Numbered from the stretch's first letter, positions 8,910 through 19,131 are shown. The stretch: DNA of 60,398 nucleotides from Dehalococcoidia bacterium (GCA_022823505.1 JAJEIA010000086.1:1-60398), one strand, 5' to 3'. Numbers and translations: made by a program. The notes: generated from the sequence alone by a model not told the origin.

Positions 8910-9383
8910 ATGCAGACGTTTGAACTCGGCAAGATCCTACCCTGCGCGCCGGAGGAGGCGTGGAACGCCGTGATCGATTTTCCGTCGCGCACCATTCACG
9001 GTCCGGCCTACCGTCGCTCCGATTTGCCCGACGGCAAGGAACCCAGACCGGGCAATCGCATCGAGTTGCAAATTGGTCGGGATAAATTCACCAGCCTGAT
9101 GACCGTTGTTCAGGAACCTGAGGTGCTCAGTCATCGCGCCGTCGGCCCCGGCTTTTCCGTGGAGTTTACATATCATGTCCGCCTGTGTTCGGATGCGGAT
9201 CCCGGGTACACCTCGGACGACGATGGCAACGCTTACCTCACCGTGGAGGCGGAGTACGCCGGCTGGCTGGGGTCGTTGATCGCCCGGTTGCGACCCGGCG
9301 CGTGCCGCCGTTACGTGGCCGGCGAGCTGGCCGCGATCGATTCTGGCGCCAAGTCCGTCTCGGCGGAACCCGTCATAGATTGA
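8910..9383 (+). CDS. SRPBCC (Bet v1/START-like) family protein
   Basis: 157 aa, ATG start. The opening MQTFELGKILPCAPEEAWNAVIDF is the typical beta1-alpha1 start of the helix-grip fold, where a ligand cavity is formed; GNRIELQI and the Ser-His-Arg segment at ~75-77 fit the following strands. Such proteins bind hydrophobic ligands or catalyse cyclase/hydrolase steps; nothing here indicates which. It precedes the oligopeptidase gene by 36 bases and is probably co-transcribed with it. Confidence 0.85.
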   Translation: MQTFELGKILPCAPEEAWNAVIDFPSRTIHGPAYRRSDLPDGKEPRPGNRIELQIGRDKFTSLMTVVQEPEVLSHRAVGPGFSVEFTYHVRLCSDADPGYTSDDDGNAYLTVEAEYAGWLGSLIARLRPGACRRYVAGELAAIDSGAKSVSAEPVID

Positions 9384-9419
9384 TGCCGGCGCCGCGCCCT
9401 CTCTCGACGGAGTGATGAT

Positions 9420-11495
9420 ATGACCACCGGTAACGGGTTGCCCAACCCGCCTTCTGCGCCCCGGCGCGCCCACACCGACACGCTCCACGGGGATGCGCGC
9501 GTCGACCCCTGGTACTGGCTGCGGGACCAGGACGACCCTGAGACCATGCCGTACCTCCACGCCGAGAACGAGTACACCGAGGCGTTCCTGGCGCCCTTGG
9601 CCTCCTTGCAGGAACGGATCTACGCCGAAATCCGCGGGCGCATCAAGGAGGACGACAACACCGTTCCCGAGAAGGAAGGCGACTACTACTACTACGTCCG
9701 CTTCGAGGAAGGGGGCCAGTACCCCATCTACTGCCGCCGTGCGGGCAGCCCCGATGGCCCGGAAGAGATCCTGCTGGACGTGAACCTGCTGGCCGAGGGC
9801 CGCGATTACACCAGGGTCTCGGATTTCGAAAACAGCCCCGACCACCGCCTGGCTGCGTACGGCGTGGACTTCGACGGCTCGGAGCAGTTCACGGTCCGAG
9901 TGCTTGACCTGGAATCCGGCGAAACCCTCGCCGACGAAATACCCAACGCCTACTACGGCCTGGAGTGGGCCAACGACAACCGCACCATCTACTACTCGGT
10001 CCTGGACGAGCACCATCGGCCCGTTTACGTCTATCGTCACACCCTTGGCTCCGATCCTGCCGACGACGAATTAGTCTACCAGGAAGAGGACCCGCGGTTC
10101 TTTGTCGGGGTCGGCAAGTCCAACAGCGGCCGGTTCATCTACGTGGCCGCCGGCGGCAACAACATGTCCGAGTGGCGGTTCCTGGACGCTGATGACCCGG
10201 CGGCAGCGCCGGTGCTGATCGAACCGCGGGCTACCGATTTCGAATACGACGTGGTCGATCACGGCGAACGCTTTTTCATCCGGCACAACGGCAAGGGCGC
10301 CCGGGATTTCATGCTGTCCACCGCGCCAATTGCCGCACCCGGTTGGGACCACTGGTCCGATTTCATGAATCACGAGCCCGGCCGGCCCATACGTGGCATT
10401 GAGGCTTACCGTGACCACCTGGTCGTCGCCTGCCGTCAGGAGGGCCTGCCCCAGATCATGGTGCTCCGTCTTTTGGACGGGGACACCCACTTCGTTTCGG
10501 GCGTGGACGAGGACGACTTTGCCATGTCGGCCCGGGGCGGCCGCGAATTCGACACCACCACTCTGCGGTTCGGCTACACGTCCCTCAAGACCCCGGCGGC
10601 CGTATACGACTACGACATGGCGACGCGGGAGCGTGTCCTGCGCAAACAGCAGGAAATACCCTCCGGATACGATGCCGGCCGGTACGAGACCCGCCGCGTC
10701 TGGGCTACGGCGCGGGACGGCATCGCGGTTCCCATCAGCCTGCTGATGCGGCGGGATACCCCGGTCGACGGCAGCGCTCCGCTGTATCTCTACGGCTACG
10801 GCAGCTACGGCCTGAACATGGACGCCAACTTCAGCGTTTCCGTGTTGAGCCTCGTCGATCGCGGCTTCATTTTCGCCATCGCCCACATCCGGGGCGGCAT
10901 GGAAATGGGGTGGGACTGGTACGAACATGGTAAGCTGCTGAACAAGCGCAACACATTCAACGACTTCATCGATTGCGGCGAGTACCTGGTCGCCCAGGGA
11001 TACACCACCGCCGGCCGAATCGCCGCCGCCGGGGGCAGCGCCGGCGGGATGCTGATGGGCGCGGTCATCAACGAACGTCCCGACCTCTTCGGTTGCGTGG
11101 CGGCCCACGTCCCGTTCGTCGACGTCCTGAACACCATGCTGGACGACTCCCTGCCTCTCACCACCATGGAATACAACGAATGGGGCAATCCCAACGACGA
11201 AGCGTACTACCGGTACATGCGCACCTATTCACCCTACGACAACGTCCGTGAACAGGACTATCCGCCAATGCTGGTCACCGCTGGCATCAGCGACCCGCGG
11301 GTGACCTACTGGGAGCCGGCGAAATGGGTCGCCAAGCTGCGCACCATGCGTACCGACGATAACCCGCTCCTCCTCAAGACCCATATGGAGTCCGGCCACG
11401 CCGGCGCCTCCGGACGGTTCGAGCGTATCAAGGAGGTCGCCGAGGAATACGCGTTCGTCCTGCATGCGCTGGGGATGTCAGACGCCGTCGACTGA
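9420..11495 (+). CDS. ptrB: Oligopeptidase B (S9 family peptidase)
   Basis: 691 aa, the usual length for the family. N-terminal seven-bladed propeller domain (~80-420) that gates access, C-terminal alpha/beta-hydrolase domain. The catalytic triad is visible: Ser540 in GGSAGG, Asp625 in GISDPRV and His660 in ESGHAG. The IRGGMEMGWDWYEHGK segment (~482-497) is characteristic of oligopeptidase B, which cleaves short peptides after Arg/Lys in the cytoplasm. No signal peptide. Two Asp/Glu-rich stretches near 72-80 fit dibasic-substrate preference. Confidence 0.95.
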   Translation: MTTGNGLPNPPSAPRRAHTDTLHGDARVDPWYWLRDQDDPETMPYLHAENEYTEAFLAPLASLQERIYAEIRGRIKEDDNTVPEKEGDYYYYVRFEEGGQYPIYCRRAGSPDGPEEILLDVNLLAEGRDYTRVSDFENSPDHRLAAYGVDFDGSEQFTVRVLDLESGETLADEIPNAYYGLEWANDNRTIYYSVLDEHHRPVYVYRHTLGSDPADDELVYQEEDPRFFVGVGKSNSGRFIYVAAGGNNMSEWRFLDADDPAAAPVLIEPRATDFEYDVVDHGERFFIRHNGKGARDFMLSTAPIAAPGWDHWSDFMNHEPGRPIRGIEAYRDHLVVACRQEGLPQIMVLRLLDGDTHFVSGVDEDDFAMSARGGREFDTTTLRFGYTSLKTPAAVYDYDMATRERVLRKQQEIPSGYDAGRYETRRVWATARDGIAVPISLLMRRDTPVDGSAPLYLYGYGSYGLNMDANFSVSVLSLVDRGFIFAIAHIRGGMEMGWDWYEHGKLLNKRNTFNDFIDCGEYLVAQGYTTAGRIAAAGGSAGGMLMGAVINERPDLFGCVAAHVPFVDVLNTMLDDSLPLTTMEYNEWGNPNDEAYYRYMRTYSPYDNVREQDYPPMLVTAGISDPRVTYWEPAKWVAKLRTMRTDDNPLLLKTHMESGHAGASGRFERIKEVAEEYAFVLHALGMSDAVD

Positions 11496-11500
11496 AGCCA

Positions 11501-12301
11501 CTAGAGCCCGATGAACCTCCGGGCGTTCTCCCCCAGTATCCCTTCCACCTGGCCAGAGGTGAGCGGCAGCGACGCCAGGTATTCCGACTCGCTGCCCATG
11601 TCAACCAGCGGGTAGTCAGTCCCGAAACAGACCTTGTGCGCCCCGTGCTTGGCAATGATCTCGGTCAGCGTGTCCGCGGTCAGTTCACGAATCGACGGTG
11701 GCCACGTCGTATCCACCAGCACGTTTTCGTGACCCATCAGCGTGCGTTCTGCCTCGTCCAGCATGTAGAACCCGCCCAGGTGCAGCGCGATCACCTTCAG
11801 CCTGGGGAACCGGCGCACGATGTTGGCGATCCGCTCCGGCGCGGCGTAAAGCGGCGCGTCCGCCCCCTGGTGCGGCAGACGGCCGGCGTGGATCGAAAGG
11901 GTCATGTCTTCGCCCAGCTCTTCGTAGACCGGGAACCACTGGGGGTCGTCGGGGTAGAACCCGTTGATCACCGGGTGCATCTTGATCCCCTTGACGCCGT
12001 TTTCGCGCAGGTAGCGTATCTCGCCGGCCTTATCGGCGAGGTCCGGGTGCACCGCCCCGAAGGGCACCAGGTTTTCGTCCGCGATCGAGATCAGCCAGTC
12101 ATTGGCTCGCCTCACCTGGTCGGCCCGCGCCGCAACCCCCAGCACGATCGACTTGTCCACGCCGGAAGCCGCCATGTGCGCCTTGATGCCGTCCACCGTG
12201 TTGGCGGCGATGGGCTCGAAGCCCAACTCCGACTCCATGTTTTCCGCCACCGCGCCGGCGATCCGGTCCGGCCATACGTGAGTGTGCACGTCAACGCGCA
12301 T
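11501..12301 (-). CDS. Amidohydrolase family protein (ACMSD-like TIM barrel)
   Basis: 266 aa from the ATG at 12301, preceded by GGAGG with 5-base spacing; a GTG four codons upstream is less likely. The metal-binding HxH lies in MRVDVHTHVWP (~5-7), with MHPVING, SIHAGRLPHQG, ALHLGG and CFGTDYP supplying later ligands (His and the final Asp). This is the Amidohydrolase_2 type, covering decarboxylases and hydrolases with one metal. Converges with the oligopeptidase gene (5-base gap) and diverges from trpD over a shared promoter region. Reaction unknown. Confidence 0.9.
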   Translation of the reverse strand: MRVDVHTHVWPDRIAGAVAENMESELGFEPIAANTVDGIKAHMAASGVDKSIVLGVAARADQVRRANDWLISIADENLVPFGAVHPDLADKAGEIRYLRENGVKGIKMHPVINGFYPDDPQWFPVYEELGEDMTLSIHAGRLPHQGADAPLYAAPERIANIVRRFPRLKVIALHLGGFYMLDEAERTLMGHENVLVDTTWPPSIRELTADTLTEIIAKHGAHKVCFGTDYPLVDMGSESEYLASLPLTSGQVEGILGENARRFIGL

Positions 12302-12334
12302 GATTGCCTCCACGACTGGGGTGAACTTCGGGCG

Positions 12335-12346
12335 TGCTATTATAAT
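12335..12346. promoter_or_regulatory. Symmetric -10 element between amidohydrolase gene and trpD
   Basis: ATTATAAT (12339-12346) is its own reverse complement, giving TATAAT on the plus strand (12341-12346, towards trpD) and TATAAT on the minus strand (12344-12339, towards the amidohydrolase). TGC precedes an overlapping TATTAT on the plus strand, an extended -10 form. No good -35 on either side. The plus-strand leader to trpD would be only ~25-30 nt, leaving no room for a classical trp attenuator. Confidence 0.6.
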
Positions 12347-12378
12347 TGCGGTTGTATTTTCCCAGATTGTGGTGCCCG

Positions 12379-13404
12379 ATGATCCGAGAAGCCATATTCG
12401 CGGCCACGGCCGGCGAGTCCCTGTCCCTGGACGATGCCGTCACGGTGATGCGCGAGGTGATGGAGGGTGAGGTCACCCCCGCGCAGTTGGGCTCCTACCT
12501 GACCGCTCTTTCTCTCAAGGGCGAGACCCCTGAGGAAATAGCGGGTTTCGCCACCGTGATGAGGGAAAAGTCCCTCCGCGTCGCCGTGGACGGCAATGCC
12601 ATCGACACCTGCGGAACCGGCGGCGACCGGAAGGGCACCTTCAACATCTCAACCGCCGCGGCTTTCGTGGTTGCCGGCGCCGGCCTCACCGTCGCCAAGC
12701 ACGGGAACCGCGCCGCTTCCGGGGATTGCGGCAGCGCCGACGTGCTGGAGGCTCTGGGCGTCCGGATCGAGTTGCCCCCGGACGCCGTGGAACGCTGCCT
12801 GCGTGAGATCGGCATCGGTTTCATGTTTGCGCCGGCGTACCATCCAGCCATGCGGTACGCCGCCCGGGTCCGGCGCGAAATCGGGATCCGCACCGTGTTC
12901 AACGTCCTCGGACCCATCACCAACCCGGCCGCCGTCCCCTGTCAGCTCATCGGCGTGGGCTACCCCGAGGTCGCCCAAAAGGTGGCCGAGGCCCTGCGGC
13001 TTTTCGGCACCCATCACGCGATCATCGTCCACAGTGACGATGGCATGGACGAACTCTCCCTGGGCAGCGATACCGCCGGTTGGGAAGTTCTGGACGGCGA
13101 GATCCGGCCCTACGTGGTTCGTCCCCGCGATCTGGGCCTGCCCCATGCCACGCCTGAAGACCTCCAGGGCGGTGACCCGGGGGCAAACGCCGCGACGATG
13201 CGTGCGATCTTGTCCGGCTCCGGTGGACCCGTCCGCGACGCCGTGGTGCTGAACAGCGGGGCCGCCCTGGTCGCCGGCGATGTCGCCGACACCCTGGCCG
13301 AGGGCATCGAAATGGCTGCGGCCTCCATTGCCGATGGTCGGGCGGCTGAGAAGTTGAACGCCATGGTGTCGTTGACCCGAGAACTCGCTCCGTCCGAGCC
13401 ATAG
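12379..13404 (+). CDS. trpD: Anthranilate phosphoribosyltransferase
   Basis: 341 aa from ATG 12379 (MIREAIFAATAG); the frame is open further upstream but through the promoter. Second step of tryptophan synthesis: anthranilate + PRPP to phosphoribosylanthranilate. The PRPP/pyrophosphate loop DTCGTGGDRKGTFNIST (~74-90), KHGNRAAS (~108-115) and the HNVLGP-equivalent TVFNVLGPITNPA (~174-186) are all present, with the DGMDELSLG block near 223. First gene of trpD-C-F-B, 12 bases before trpC. Confidence 0.97.
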   Translation: MIREAIFAATAGESLSLDDAVTVMREVMEGEVTPAQLGSYLTALSLKGETPEEIAGFATVMREKSLRVAVDGNAIDTCGTGGDRKGTFNISTAAAFVVAGAGLTVAKHGNRAASGDCGSADVLEALGVRIELPPDAVERCLREIGIGFMFAPAYHPAMRYAARVRREIGIRTVFNVLGPITNPAAVPCQLIGVGYPEVAQKVAEALRLFGTHHAIIVHSDDGMDELSLGSDTAGWEVLDGEIRPYVVRPRDLGLPHATPEDLQGGDPGANAATMRAILSGSGGPVRDAVVLNSGAALVAGDVADTLAEGIEMAAASIADGRAAEKLNAMVSLTRELAPSEP

Positions 13405-13416
13405 AGGAGACGGGAC

Positions 13417-14214
13417 ATGCCAAGCATCCTGGACCGGATCGTCGCCAAGAAGCGCGAAGAGCTCGCCGTTGCGATGGCGTCAGCGCCCCTCTCGGCCTTG
13501 CGGGACACCATAGCCACCCGCCCGCCCGCCCTGGACTTCCCCGGCGCCCTGCGGGGTGAAGGCATCAGCCTCATCGCTGAGGTCAAAAAGGCGTCTCCGT
13601 CCAAGGGCCTGCTCCGCGAGGACTTCCACCCCACCGAACTCGCGGCCACGTACTCCGGCAACGGCGCGGCGGCCATCTCGGTGATCACCGACAATCATTT
13701 CCTCGGAGAACCGTCACACCTGACCGCGGTCAAGGAAAGCGGCGCATCCGGATCCGCCCCGGTGCTGCGCAAGGACTTCCTGTTCGACCCCTACCAGGTG
13801 TACGAGGCCCGTGCCATTGGCGCCGACACCTACCTGCTTATTGTCGACATCCTGTCGCCGTCTCAGCTTGCCGAGCTCATCCACCTCGGTTCCGAGCTGG
13901 GCATGACGCCCCTGGTGGAAACCCATGACGCCGAGGAGATCGCCACGGCCGTCGCGGCCGGTGCAACGGTCATCGGCATCAACAACCGCGACCTGCACAC
14001 CTTCGTTACCGACCTGGCCACGACGGAGTCGCTGGCGCCGCTGATCCCTGCCGGCAAGGTCATAGTCAGCGAAAGCGGCATCAGCACACCCGAAGACCTG
14101 ACCCGGCTGGAGCCCTTCGGGATCGACGCTGTGCTGGTCGGCGAGGCCCTGGTTACCGCTGCGGATACGGCGGCCAAGGTCCGGTCCCTCACCGGTGCCC
14201 CCGTTCCGGTCTAG
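13417..14214 (+). CDS. trpC: Indole-3-glycerol-phosphate synthase
   Basis: 265 aa, ATG with GAGGAG upstream. TIM-barrel enzyme converting CdRP to indole-3-glycerol phosphate. Hallmarks: ILDRIVAKKREEL start, AEVKKASPSKGLL (~49-61, with the catalytic Lys), SVITDNHFLG, VLRKDFLFDPYQVYEARAIGAD (~113-134), GINNRDLHTF, and the VSESGI phosphate-binding segment. Not fused to TrpF. 12 bases after trpD and 4 before trpF, so translation is probably coupled. Confidence 0.97.
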   Translation: MPSILDRIVAKKREELAVAMASAPLSALRDTIATRPPALDFPGALRGEGISLIAEVKKASPSKGLLREDFHPTELAATYSGNGAAAISVITDNHFLGEPSHLTAVKESGASGSAPVLRKDFLFDPYQVYEARAIGADTYLLIVDILSPSQLAELIHLGSELGMTPLVETHDAEEIATAVAAGATVIGINNRDLHTFVTDLATTESLAPLIPAGKVIVSESGISTPEDLTRLEPFGIDAVLVGEALVTAADTAAKVRSLTGAPVPV

Positions 14215-14218
14215 GACG

Positions 14219-14890
14219 ATGGCTGTAGAACGCACCACCGTCAAGATTTGCGGGGTCCGTAATCTCGAGGATGCTTTGGTCGCAGCCGAAGCCGGTGCCG
14301 ACTACTTCGGAATGGTGTTTGTCCCGAACCGTCGCCGGCGCATCGAGCCTGCCGACGCCCGGATCATCACCGACGCGTTAAGAGCCGCAGATCTCGAACG
14401 CCCCAAATCGGTGGGCCTTTTCGGCGACCAACCGCTGGACGAGGTGCTGGATACCATCGCCTCGGCGGGCCTGGATTACGCCCAACTGTGCGGCGACGAG
14501 CCTCTCGACTATTGCCGCGCCGTGCTGCAGCGCGCCGGCGTGATCAAGGTGCTGCACGTGTCCGACGACGACCGCCCCGCCGCCATCGCCGAAGTTGCTA
14601 ACGAAATCGACGCGTTTACGGACGCCGGCTGTACCGTCACGCTGGACAGCCAGGTTGCCGGCTTGCACGGCGGGACCGGCCAGTCCTTCGACTGGAGTAT
14701 CGCCGCTCAACTGACCGCCGGCGGTCGCCGCTTCCTGCTGGCCGGCGGGTTGACTCCCGACAACGTCGCCGAGGCGGTCGCTGTCGCGCATCCCTGGGGC
14801 GTGGACGTTTCCAGTGGCGTGGAAACGGATGGCGCCAAAGACCACGCCAAAATCCGACAATTTGTGGCCAACGCTCGGCGGCCCGCCTGA
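14219..14890 (+). CDS. trpF: Phosphoribosylanthranilate isomerase
   Basis: 223 aa from ATG 14219 (MAVERTTVKICGV); a longer frame from 14195 would run into trpC. Isomerises PRA to CdRP in a TIM barrel. KICGVRNLEDA holds the catalytic Cys; DYFGMVFVPNRRRRI, QLCGDEP, LDSQ (Asp acid/base) and FLLAGGLTPDNVAEA (phosphate site) follow in the standard order. Between trpC and trpB. Confidence 0.96.
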   Translation: MAVERTTVKICGVRNLEDALVAAEAGADYFGMVFVPNRRRRIEPADARIITDALRAADLERPKSVGLFGDQPLDEVLDTIASAGLDYAQLCGDEPLDYCRAVLQRAGVIKVLHVSDDDRPAAIAEVANEIDAFTDAGCTVTLDSQVAGLHGGTGQSFDWSIAAQLTAGGRRFLLAGGLTPDNVAEAVAVAHPWGVDVSSGVETDGAKDHAKIRQFVANARRPA

Positions 14891-14911
14891 ACCACCGGAG
14901 GCTGTAACGTA

Positions 14912-16120
14912 ATGGTAGTCACCACCCAGACCAATCTTCCGGACGATCGCGGCCGGTTCGGCGATTTCGGCGGCAAGTTCGTCCCCGAAACTGTGATGGC
15001 CGCCCTCACGGAGCTCGAAGATTCTTACCGCGCCGTTCAGGACGACGCCGGCTTCGCCGAGCAGCTCAACCACCTGATGACCAACTATGCCGGCCGTCCC
15101 ACCGCCCTGTACTATGCTGAGAACCTGACCCGGCACTGCGGAGGCGCTCGCATCTACCTCAAGCGCGAGGATCTGGCTCACACCGGGGCCCACAAGATCA
15201 ACAACGCCCTCGGCCAATGCCTGCTGGCCCAGCGCATGGGCAAGCAGCGCATCATCGCGGAAACCGGCGCCGGTCAGCACGGCGTTGCCACTGCCACCGT
15301 CTGCGCGATGCTTGGGCTCCAGTGCATCGTCTACATGGGCGCCGAGGACACGGTGCGCCAGGCGCTCAACGTCTACCGCATGCGGCTCCTCGGGGCTGAG
15401 GTCATCGCCGTGGAATCCGGCACCCGCACCCTGAAAGACGCCATCAACGAGTCGATCCGGGACTGGGTCACCAACGTGGAAACTACTCACTACCTGATCG
15501 GCAGCGTGGTCGGCCCGCACCCGTATCCCATGCTGGTCCGCGACTTCCAGTCGGTCATCGGGCGTGAAGCCCGGCAGCAGATCCTCGAGGCTGAGGGTCG
15601 CCTGCCCAGCGCCGTGGTGGCCTGCGTGGGCGGCGGCAGCAACGCCATCGGTACCTTCTACGAGTTCATCGGCGACACGGATGTGGGTCTCATTGGCGTC
15701 GAAGCGGCCGGAGAAGGCGTGGAAACGGGCCGCCACTCCGCGACGCTGTCTGCCGGACGCCCGGGCGTGCTCCACGGCTCGCTGTCCTACCTCCTGCAGG
15801 ACGAGAACGGGCAGATCCAGGAAGCTCACAGCATCTCCGCCGGCCTCGACTACCCCGGAGTCGGCCCGGAGCACAGTTGGCTGAAAGCCACCGGGCGCGC
15901 CGAGTACCTGGCGGTCACGGATGACGAGGCGCTGGAAGGCTTCCGCCTCCTGTGCCGTACCGAGGGGATCATTCCCGCCCTGGAGTCGGCCCACGCCCTC
16001 TATCACGTCAGCCGCCTGGCCGCCGATATGTCCGCCGATGACATCATCGTGGTCTGCCTGAGCGGCCGCGGCGACAAGGATGTGCCATCCATCGCGGAAC
16101 GCGAGGGCCTCGGTTCCTGA
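14912..16120 (+). CDS. trpB: Tryptophan synthase beta chain
   Basis: 402 aa, ATG. Condenses indole with serine using [19 protein letters not shown] is the typical TrpB1 start; the PLP lysine is Lys95 in [24 protein letters not shown], the phosphate-binding [12 protein letters not shown] and GVGPEHS are present. This is the TrpA-dependent TrpB1 type by sequence, yet no trpA follows: the next gene, 16 bases on, is a nuclease. Confidence 0.97.
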   Translation: MVVTTQTNLPDDRGRFGDFGGKFVPETVMAALTELEDSYRAVQDDAGFAEQLNHLMTNYAGRPTALYYAENLTRHCGGARIYLKREDLAHTGAHKINNALGQCLLAQRMGKQRIIAETGAGQHGVATATVCAMLGLQCIVYMGAEDTVRQALNVYRMRLLGAEVIAVESGTRTLKDAINESIRDWVTNVETTHYLIGSVVGPHPYPMLVRDFQSVIGREARQQILEAEGRLPSAVVACVGGGSNAIGTFYEFIGDTDVGLIGVEAAGEGVETGRHSATLSAGRPGVLHGSLSYLLQDENGQIQEAHSISAGLDYPGVGPEHSWLKATGRAEYLAVTDDEALEGFRLLCRTEGIIPALESAHALYHVSRLAADMSADDIIVVCLSGRGDKDVPSIAEREGLGS

Positions 16121-16136
16121 CCAACGCGCGAGCGTG

Positions 16137-16931
16137 ATGCGTTCGAAGGCGGCCGCAATCGCCGTACTGTTGGTCCTGGCGGTCGCGGCTGGGTCGTTCT
16201 CCGCCTGCACCCCGGAGGTAACCGAATCAATCGATGCCGTCCGGGGAATCGCCGGCGACGCCGCGGGCGGCCCAGAGCCAACGCTAACCACGGAACCTTC
16301 TGTTGCGGCGGATCCCTCGCCGGCAAGCCCGGAAGTTCAGTCGATACTCGTTGCGCTGAATGGATTGCACGTGGCAGAGCGATATAGCGGTATCGAGTAC
16401 AATCGCAATGACTGGCGCCACTGGATTGACGTCGACCGGGATTGTCAGAATACCCGTGCGGAAGTCCTTATTGCCGAGAGCGTGGCGGCGGTCACCTTTG
16501 CTCTCGAGGACGACCGCGACCAATGTCGCGTCATATCCGGCCGGTGGGTCGGCCCCTGGACCGGCGCGGTTTTCACCGACGCGTCCGACGTCGACATCGA
16601 CCACCATGTTCCTCTGGCCCACGCTCACCTGTCTGGCGGCTGGGATTGGCCGCCCGAACGCAAACGCGCTTACGCCAATGACCTGGCCAATCCGGTGAGC
16701 CTACAGGCCACCGACTCTTCCGTGAACCGAGCCAAGGGCAAGAAGCCGCCCGACGAATGGCGCCCGGAAGACCCGGCCGGTTGGTGCCGTTACGCCGCGG
16801 ACTGGGTTTCTGTTAAGCGCAAGTGGGAATTGACGGTCACGATGATTGAGGTCCGCGCGCTGGAAGATATGCTTTCCACCTGCGACGATTCTGCTTCCTG
16901 GGGATTGTCCGGGCCTCCCGGCAACCGGTGA
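16137..16931 (+). CDS. Secreted/lipoprotein HNH-type nuclease (GmrSD C-terminal-like)
   Basis: 264 aa from ATG 16137; an adjacent GTG is one codon earlier. The N-terminus is a lipoprotein signal peptide: MRSK, hydrophobic stretch, lipobox-like FSAC with Cys24. A Pro/Glu/Thr-rich linker follows (~45-65), then a nuclease domain whose core is DVDIDHHVPLAHAHLSGGW...RAYANDLANPVSLQA...SVNRAKGKKPPDEW (~152-210), the DHxVPL/N-xxN-R-AKG pattern of HNH nucleases of the DUF1524 type. Likely degrades extracellular nucleic acid. It sits where trpA would be expected. Confidence 0.88.
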   Translation: MRSKAAAIAVLLVLAVAAGSFSACTPEVTESIDAVRGIAGDAAGGPEPTLTTEPSVAADPSPASPEVQSILVALNGLHVAERYSGIEYNRNDWRHWIDVDRDCQNTRAEVLIAESVAAVTFALEDDRDQCRVISGRWVGPWTGAVFTDASDVDIDHHVPLAHAHLSGGWDWPPERKRAYANDLANPVSLQATDSSVNRAKGKKPPDEWRPEDPAGWCRYAADWVSVKRKWELTVTMIEVRALEDMLSTCDDSASWGLSGPPGNR

Positions 16932-16944
16932 AACGGGCCCGCTA

Positions 16945-16953
16945 TGCTATAAT
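16945..16953 (+). promoter_or_regulatory. Extended -10 promoter for the SDR gene
   Basis: TGCTATAAT: a consensus TATAAT (16948-16953) preceded by TG at the extended -10 position. No -35 match 17 bases upstream, which is usual for extended -10 promoters. About 70 nt of leader precede the SDR start codon. Confidence 0.65.
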
Positions 16954-17029
16954 TCCCGTTGCCCGTAGACATAATTTGCCGCCCGAACTATTCGCGTTGT
17001 TCGGGCCTAAAGCGCTAAGGAGGCGAGCC

Positions 17030-17827
<798 letters not shown>

Positions 17828-17874
17828 TTGCATGTCGTAGTATCGGAACCCGCATGTCCGGAGGGGAGACCATC

Positions 17875-19071
17875 GTGACGGAATCATATCGAGACGAATT
17901 CGAAGCGCCGAACCGGCTCCTGCTGGGCGCCGGACCGTGCACCGTGCACCCTCGGGTCCTCCGTGCCATGACCCAGCCGGTCGTGGGGCACCTGGACCCG
18001 GTGTTCTTCCAGGTGATGGACGAGGTGTGCGAAATGCTGCGCCAGGTTTTCCACACCGGGAACACGGTGACCATGCCAATCTCCTCCACCGGCACCGGGG
18101 CCATGGAAACCGCCTGCGTAAACGTGCTCGAGCGCGGCGACACGGCTATCGTCTGCCGCAACGGCTATTTCGGCGTTCGTCTCGCCGACATCGCCCAGCG
18201 GTGCGGTGCCAACACGATCATGGTCGACTCTCCCTGGGGGAAGCCGGCCGACCTCAACGCTCTTGAAGACGCCCTCAACGCCAATCCCGGCACCAAGATG
18301 GTCGGCCTGGTCCACGCGGAGACTTCCACCGGCGCGATCACGCCTCTGCAAGACGCCATCGACCTGGCCCACCGTCACGGCGCGCTGGTGGTCGCTGACG
18401 CCGTGACCTCCCTGGGCAGCCACGATGTCCAGGTCGACGATTGGGACATCGACGTCTGCTACAGCGCCAGCCAGAAGTGCCTGGGCGCGCCTCCGGGCCT
18501 GGCTCCCATCAGCTTCGGCGAGCGCGCAATGGACGTCATTAACAAGCGCGACAGCACCGTCGAGAGTTTTTACTTCAACCTGCAGGGTGTCGCCGAATAC
18601 TGGAACGAGACCCAGCGCGTCTACCACCACACCAGCCCCATCACCATGATCTACGCCATGCGCGAGTCCCTGCGGATGATGATGGAGGAGGGCCTCGACG
18701 AGCAGCACGAGCGCCACGCCCGGGTCGCCGCCGGTTTGCGCGCTGGCCTGACCGCCATGGGACTGGAACTGGCCACCGATCCCGACTACCAGCTCAATCC
18801 GATCACCGTGGTCAATGCCCCGGAGGGCGTCAATGAGGCCGAGGTGCGCGCCCGCCTCCTGAACGATTTCGACATCGAAGTCAGTGGCGGCTTGGGCGAA
18901 TTCCGCGGCCGCGTCTGGCGCGTCGGCATGATGGGCAACGGCGCCCGCGAAGCCAGCGTGCTGTCCCTCCTTTCGGCCCTGGAAGTCATCCTCGGCGATC
19001 TGGACTACGAGGTGGCCTACGGGGCCAGCGTCGCGGCGGCCCAGCGCAGCTTCGCCAGCCACGGCGATTAA
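17875..19071 (+). CDS. Alanine/serine-glyoxylate aminotransferase family protein
   Basis: 398 aa from GTG 17875, chosen because GGAGGGGAG lies just upstream; ATG 17854 has no ribosome-binding site. Class V PLP fold: LLGAGPCTVHPRVLRAMTQPVVGHLDPVF (~16-44), SSTGTGAMETA, HAETSTG (~148-154), VADAVTSLG and PLP Lys201 in YSASQKCLGAPPG. The closest type is AGXT / serine-pyruvate or serine-glyoxylate aminotransferase. Together with the GlcDEF genes 450 bases away it could turn glyoxylate into glycine. A terminator follows. Confidence 0.93.
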   Translation: MTESYRDEFEAPNRLLLGAGPCTVHPRVLRAMTQPVVGHLDPVFFQVMDEVCEMLRQVFHTGNTVTMPISSTGTGAMETACVNVLERGDTAIVCRNGYFGVRLADIAQRCGANTIMVDSPWGKPADLNALEDALNANPGTKMVGLVHAETSTGAITPLQDAIDLAHRHGALVVADAVTSLGSHDVQVDDWDIDVCYSASQKCLGAPPGLAPISFGERAMDVINKRDSTVESFYFNLQGVAEYWNETQRVYHHTSPITMIYAMRESLRMMMEEGLDEQHERHARVAAGLRAGLTAMGLELATDPDYQLNPITVVNAPEGVNEAEVRARLLNDFDIEVSGGLGEFRGRVWRVGMMGNGAREASVLSLLSALEVILGDLDYEVAYGASVAAAQRSFASHGD

Positions 19072-19102
19072 CCTGAAAGCAAATGGTCGCTACGGTCAGC
19101 GG

Positions 19103-19131
19103 ATCAGGGGGCGTTATCAACGCCCCCTGAT
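19103..19131 (+). terminator. Terminator hairpin after the aminotransferase gene
   Basis: Perfect 13-bp stem ATCAGGGGGCGTT / AACGCCCCCTGAT with a 3-base loop (19116-19118). The trailing sequence TGGTTAT is only weakly U-rich. Ends the SDR-aminotransferase unit. Confidence 0.75.

Noticed and set aside
12347-12378. trp leader peptide/attenuator
   Set aside because: Space between promoter and trpD is too short, and no Trp-rich small frame or terminator pair is visible.
14378-16291. 637-codon minus-strand open frame over trpF/trpB
   Set aside because: Antisense to two unambiguous trp genes; no recognisable domain.
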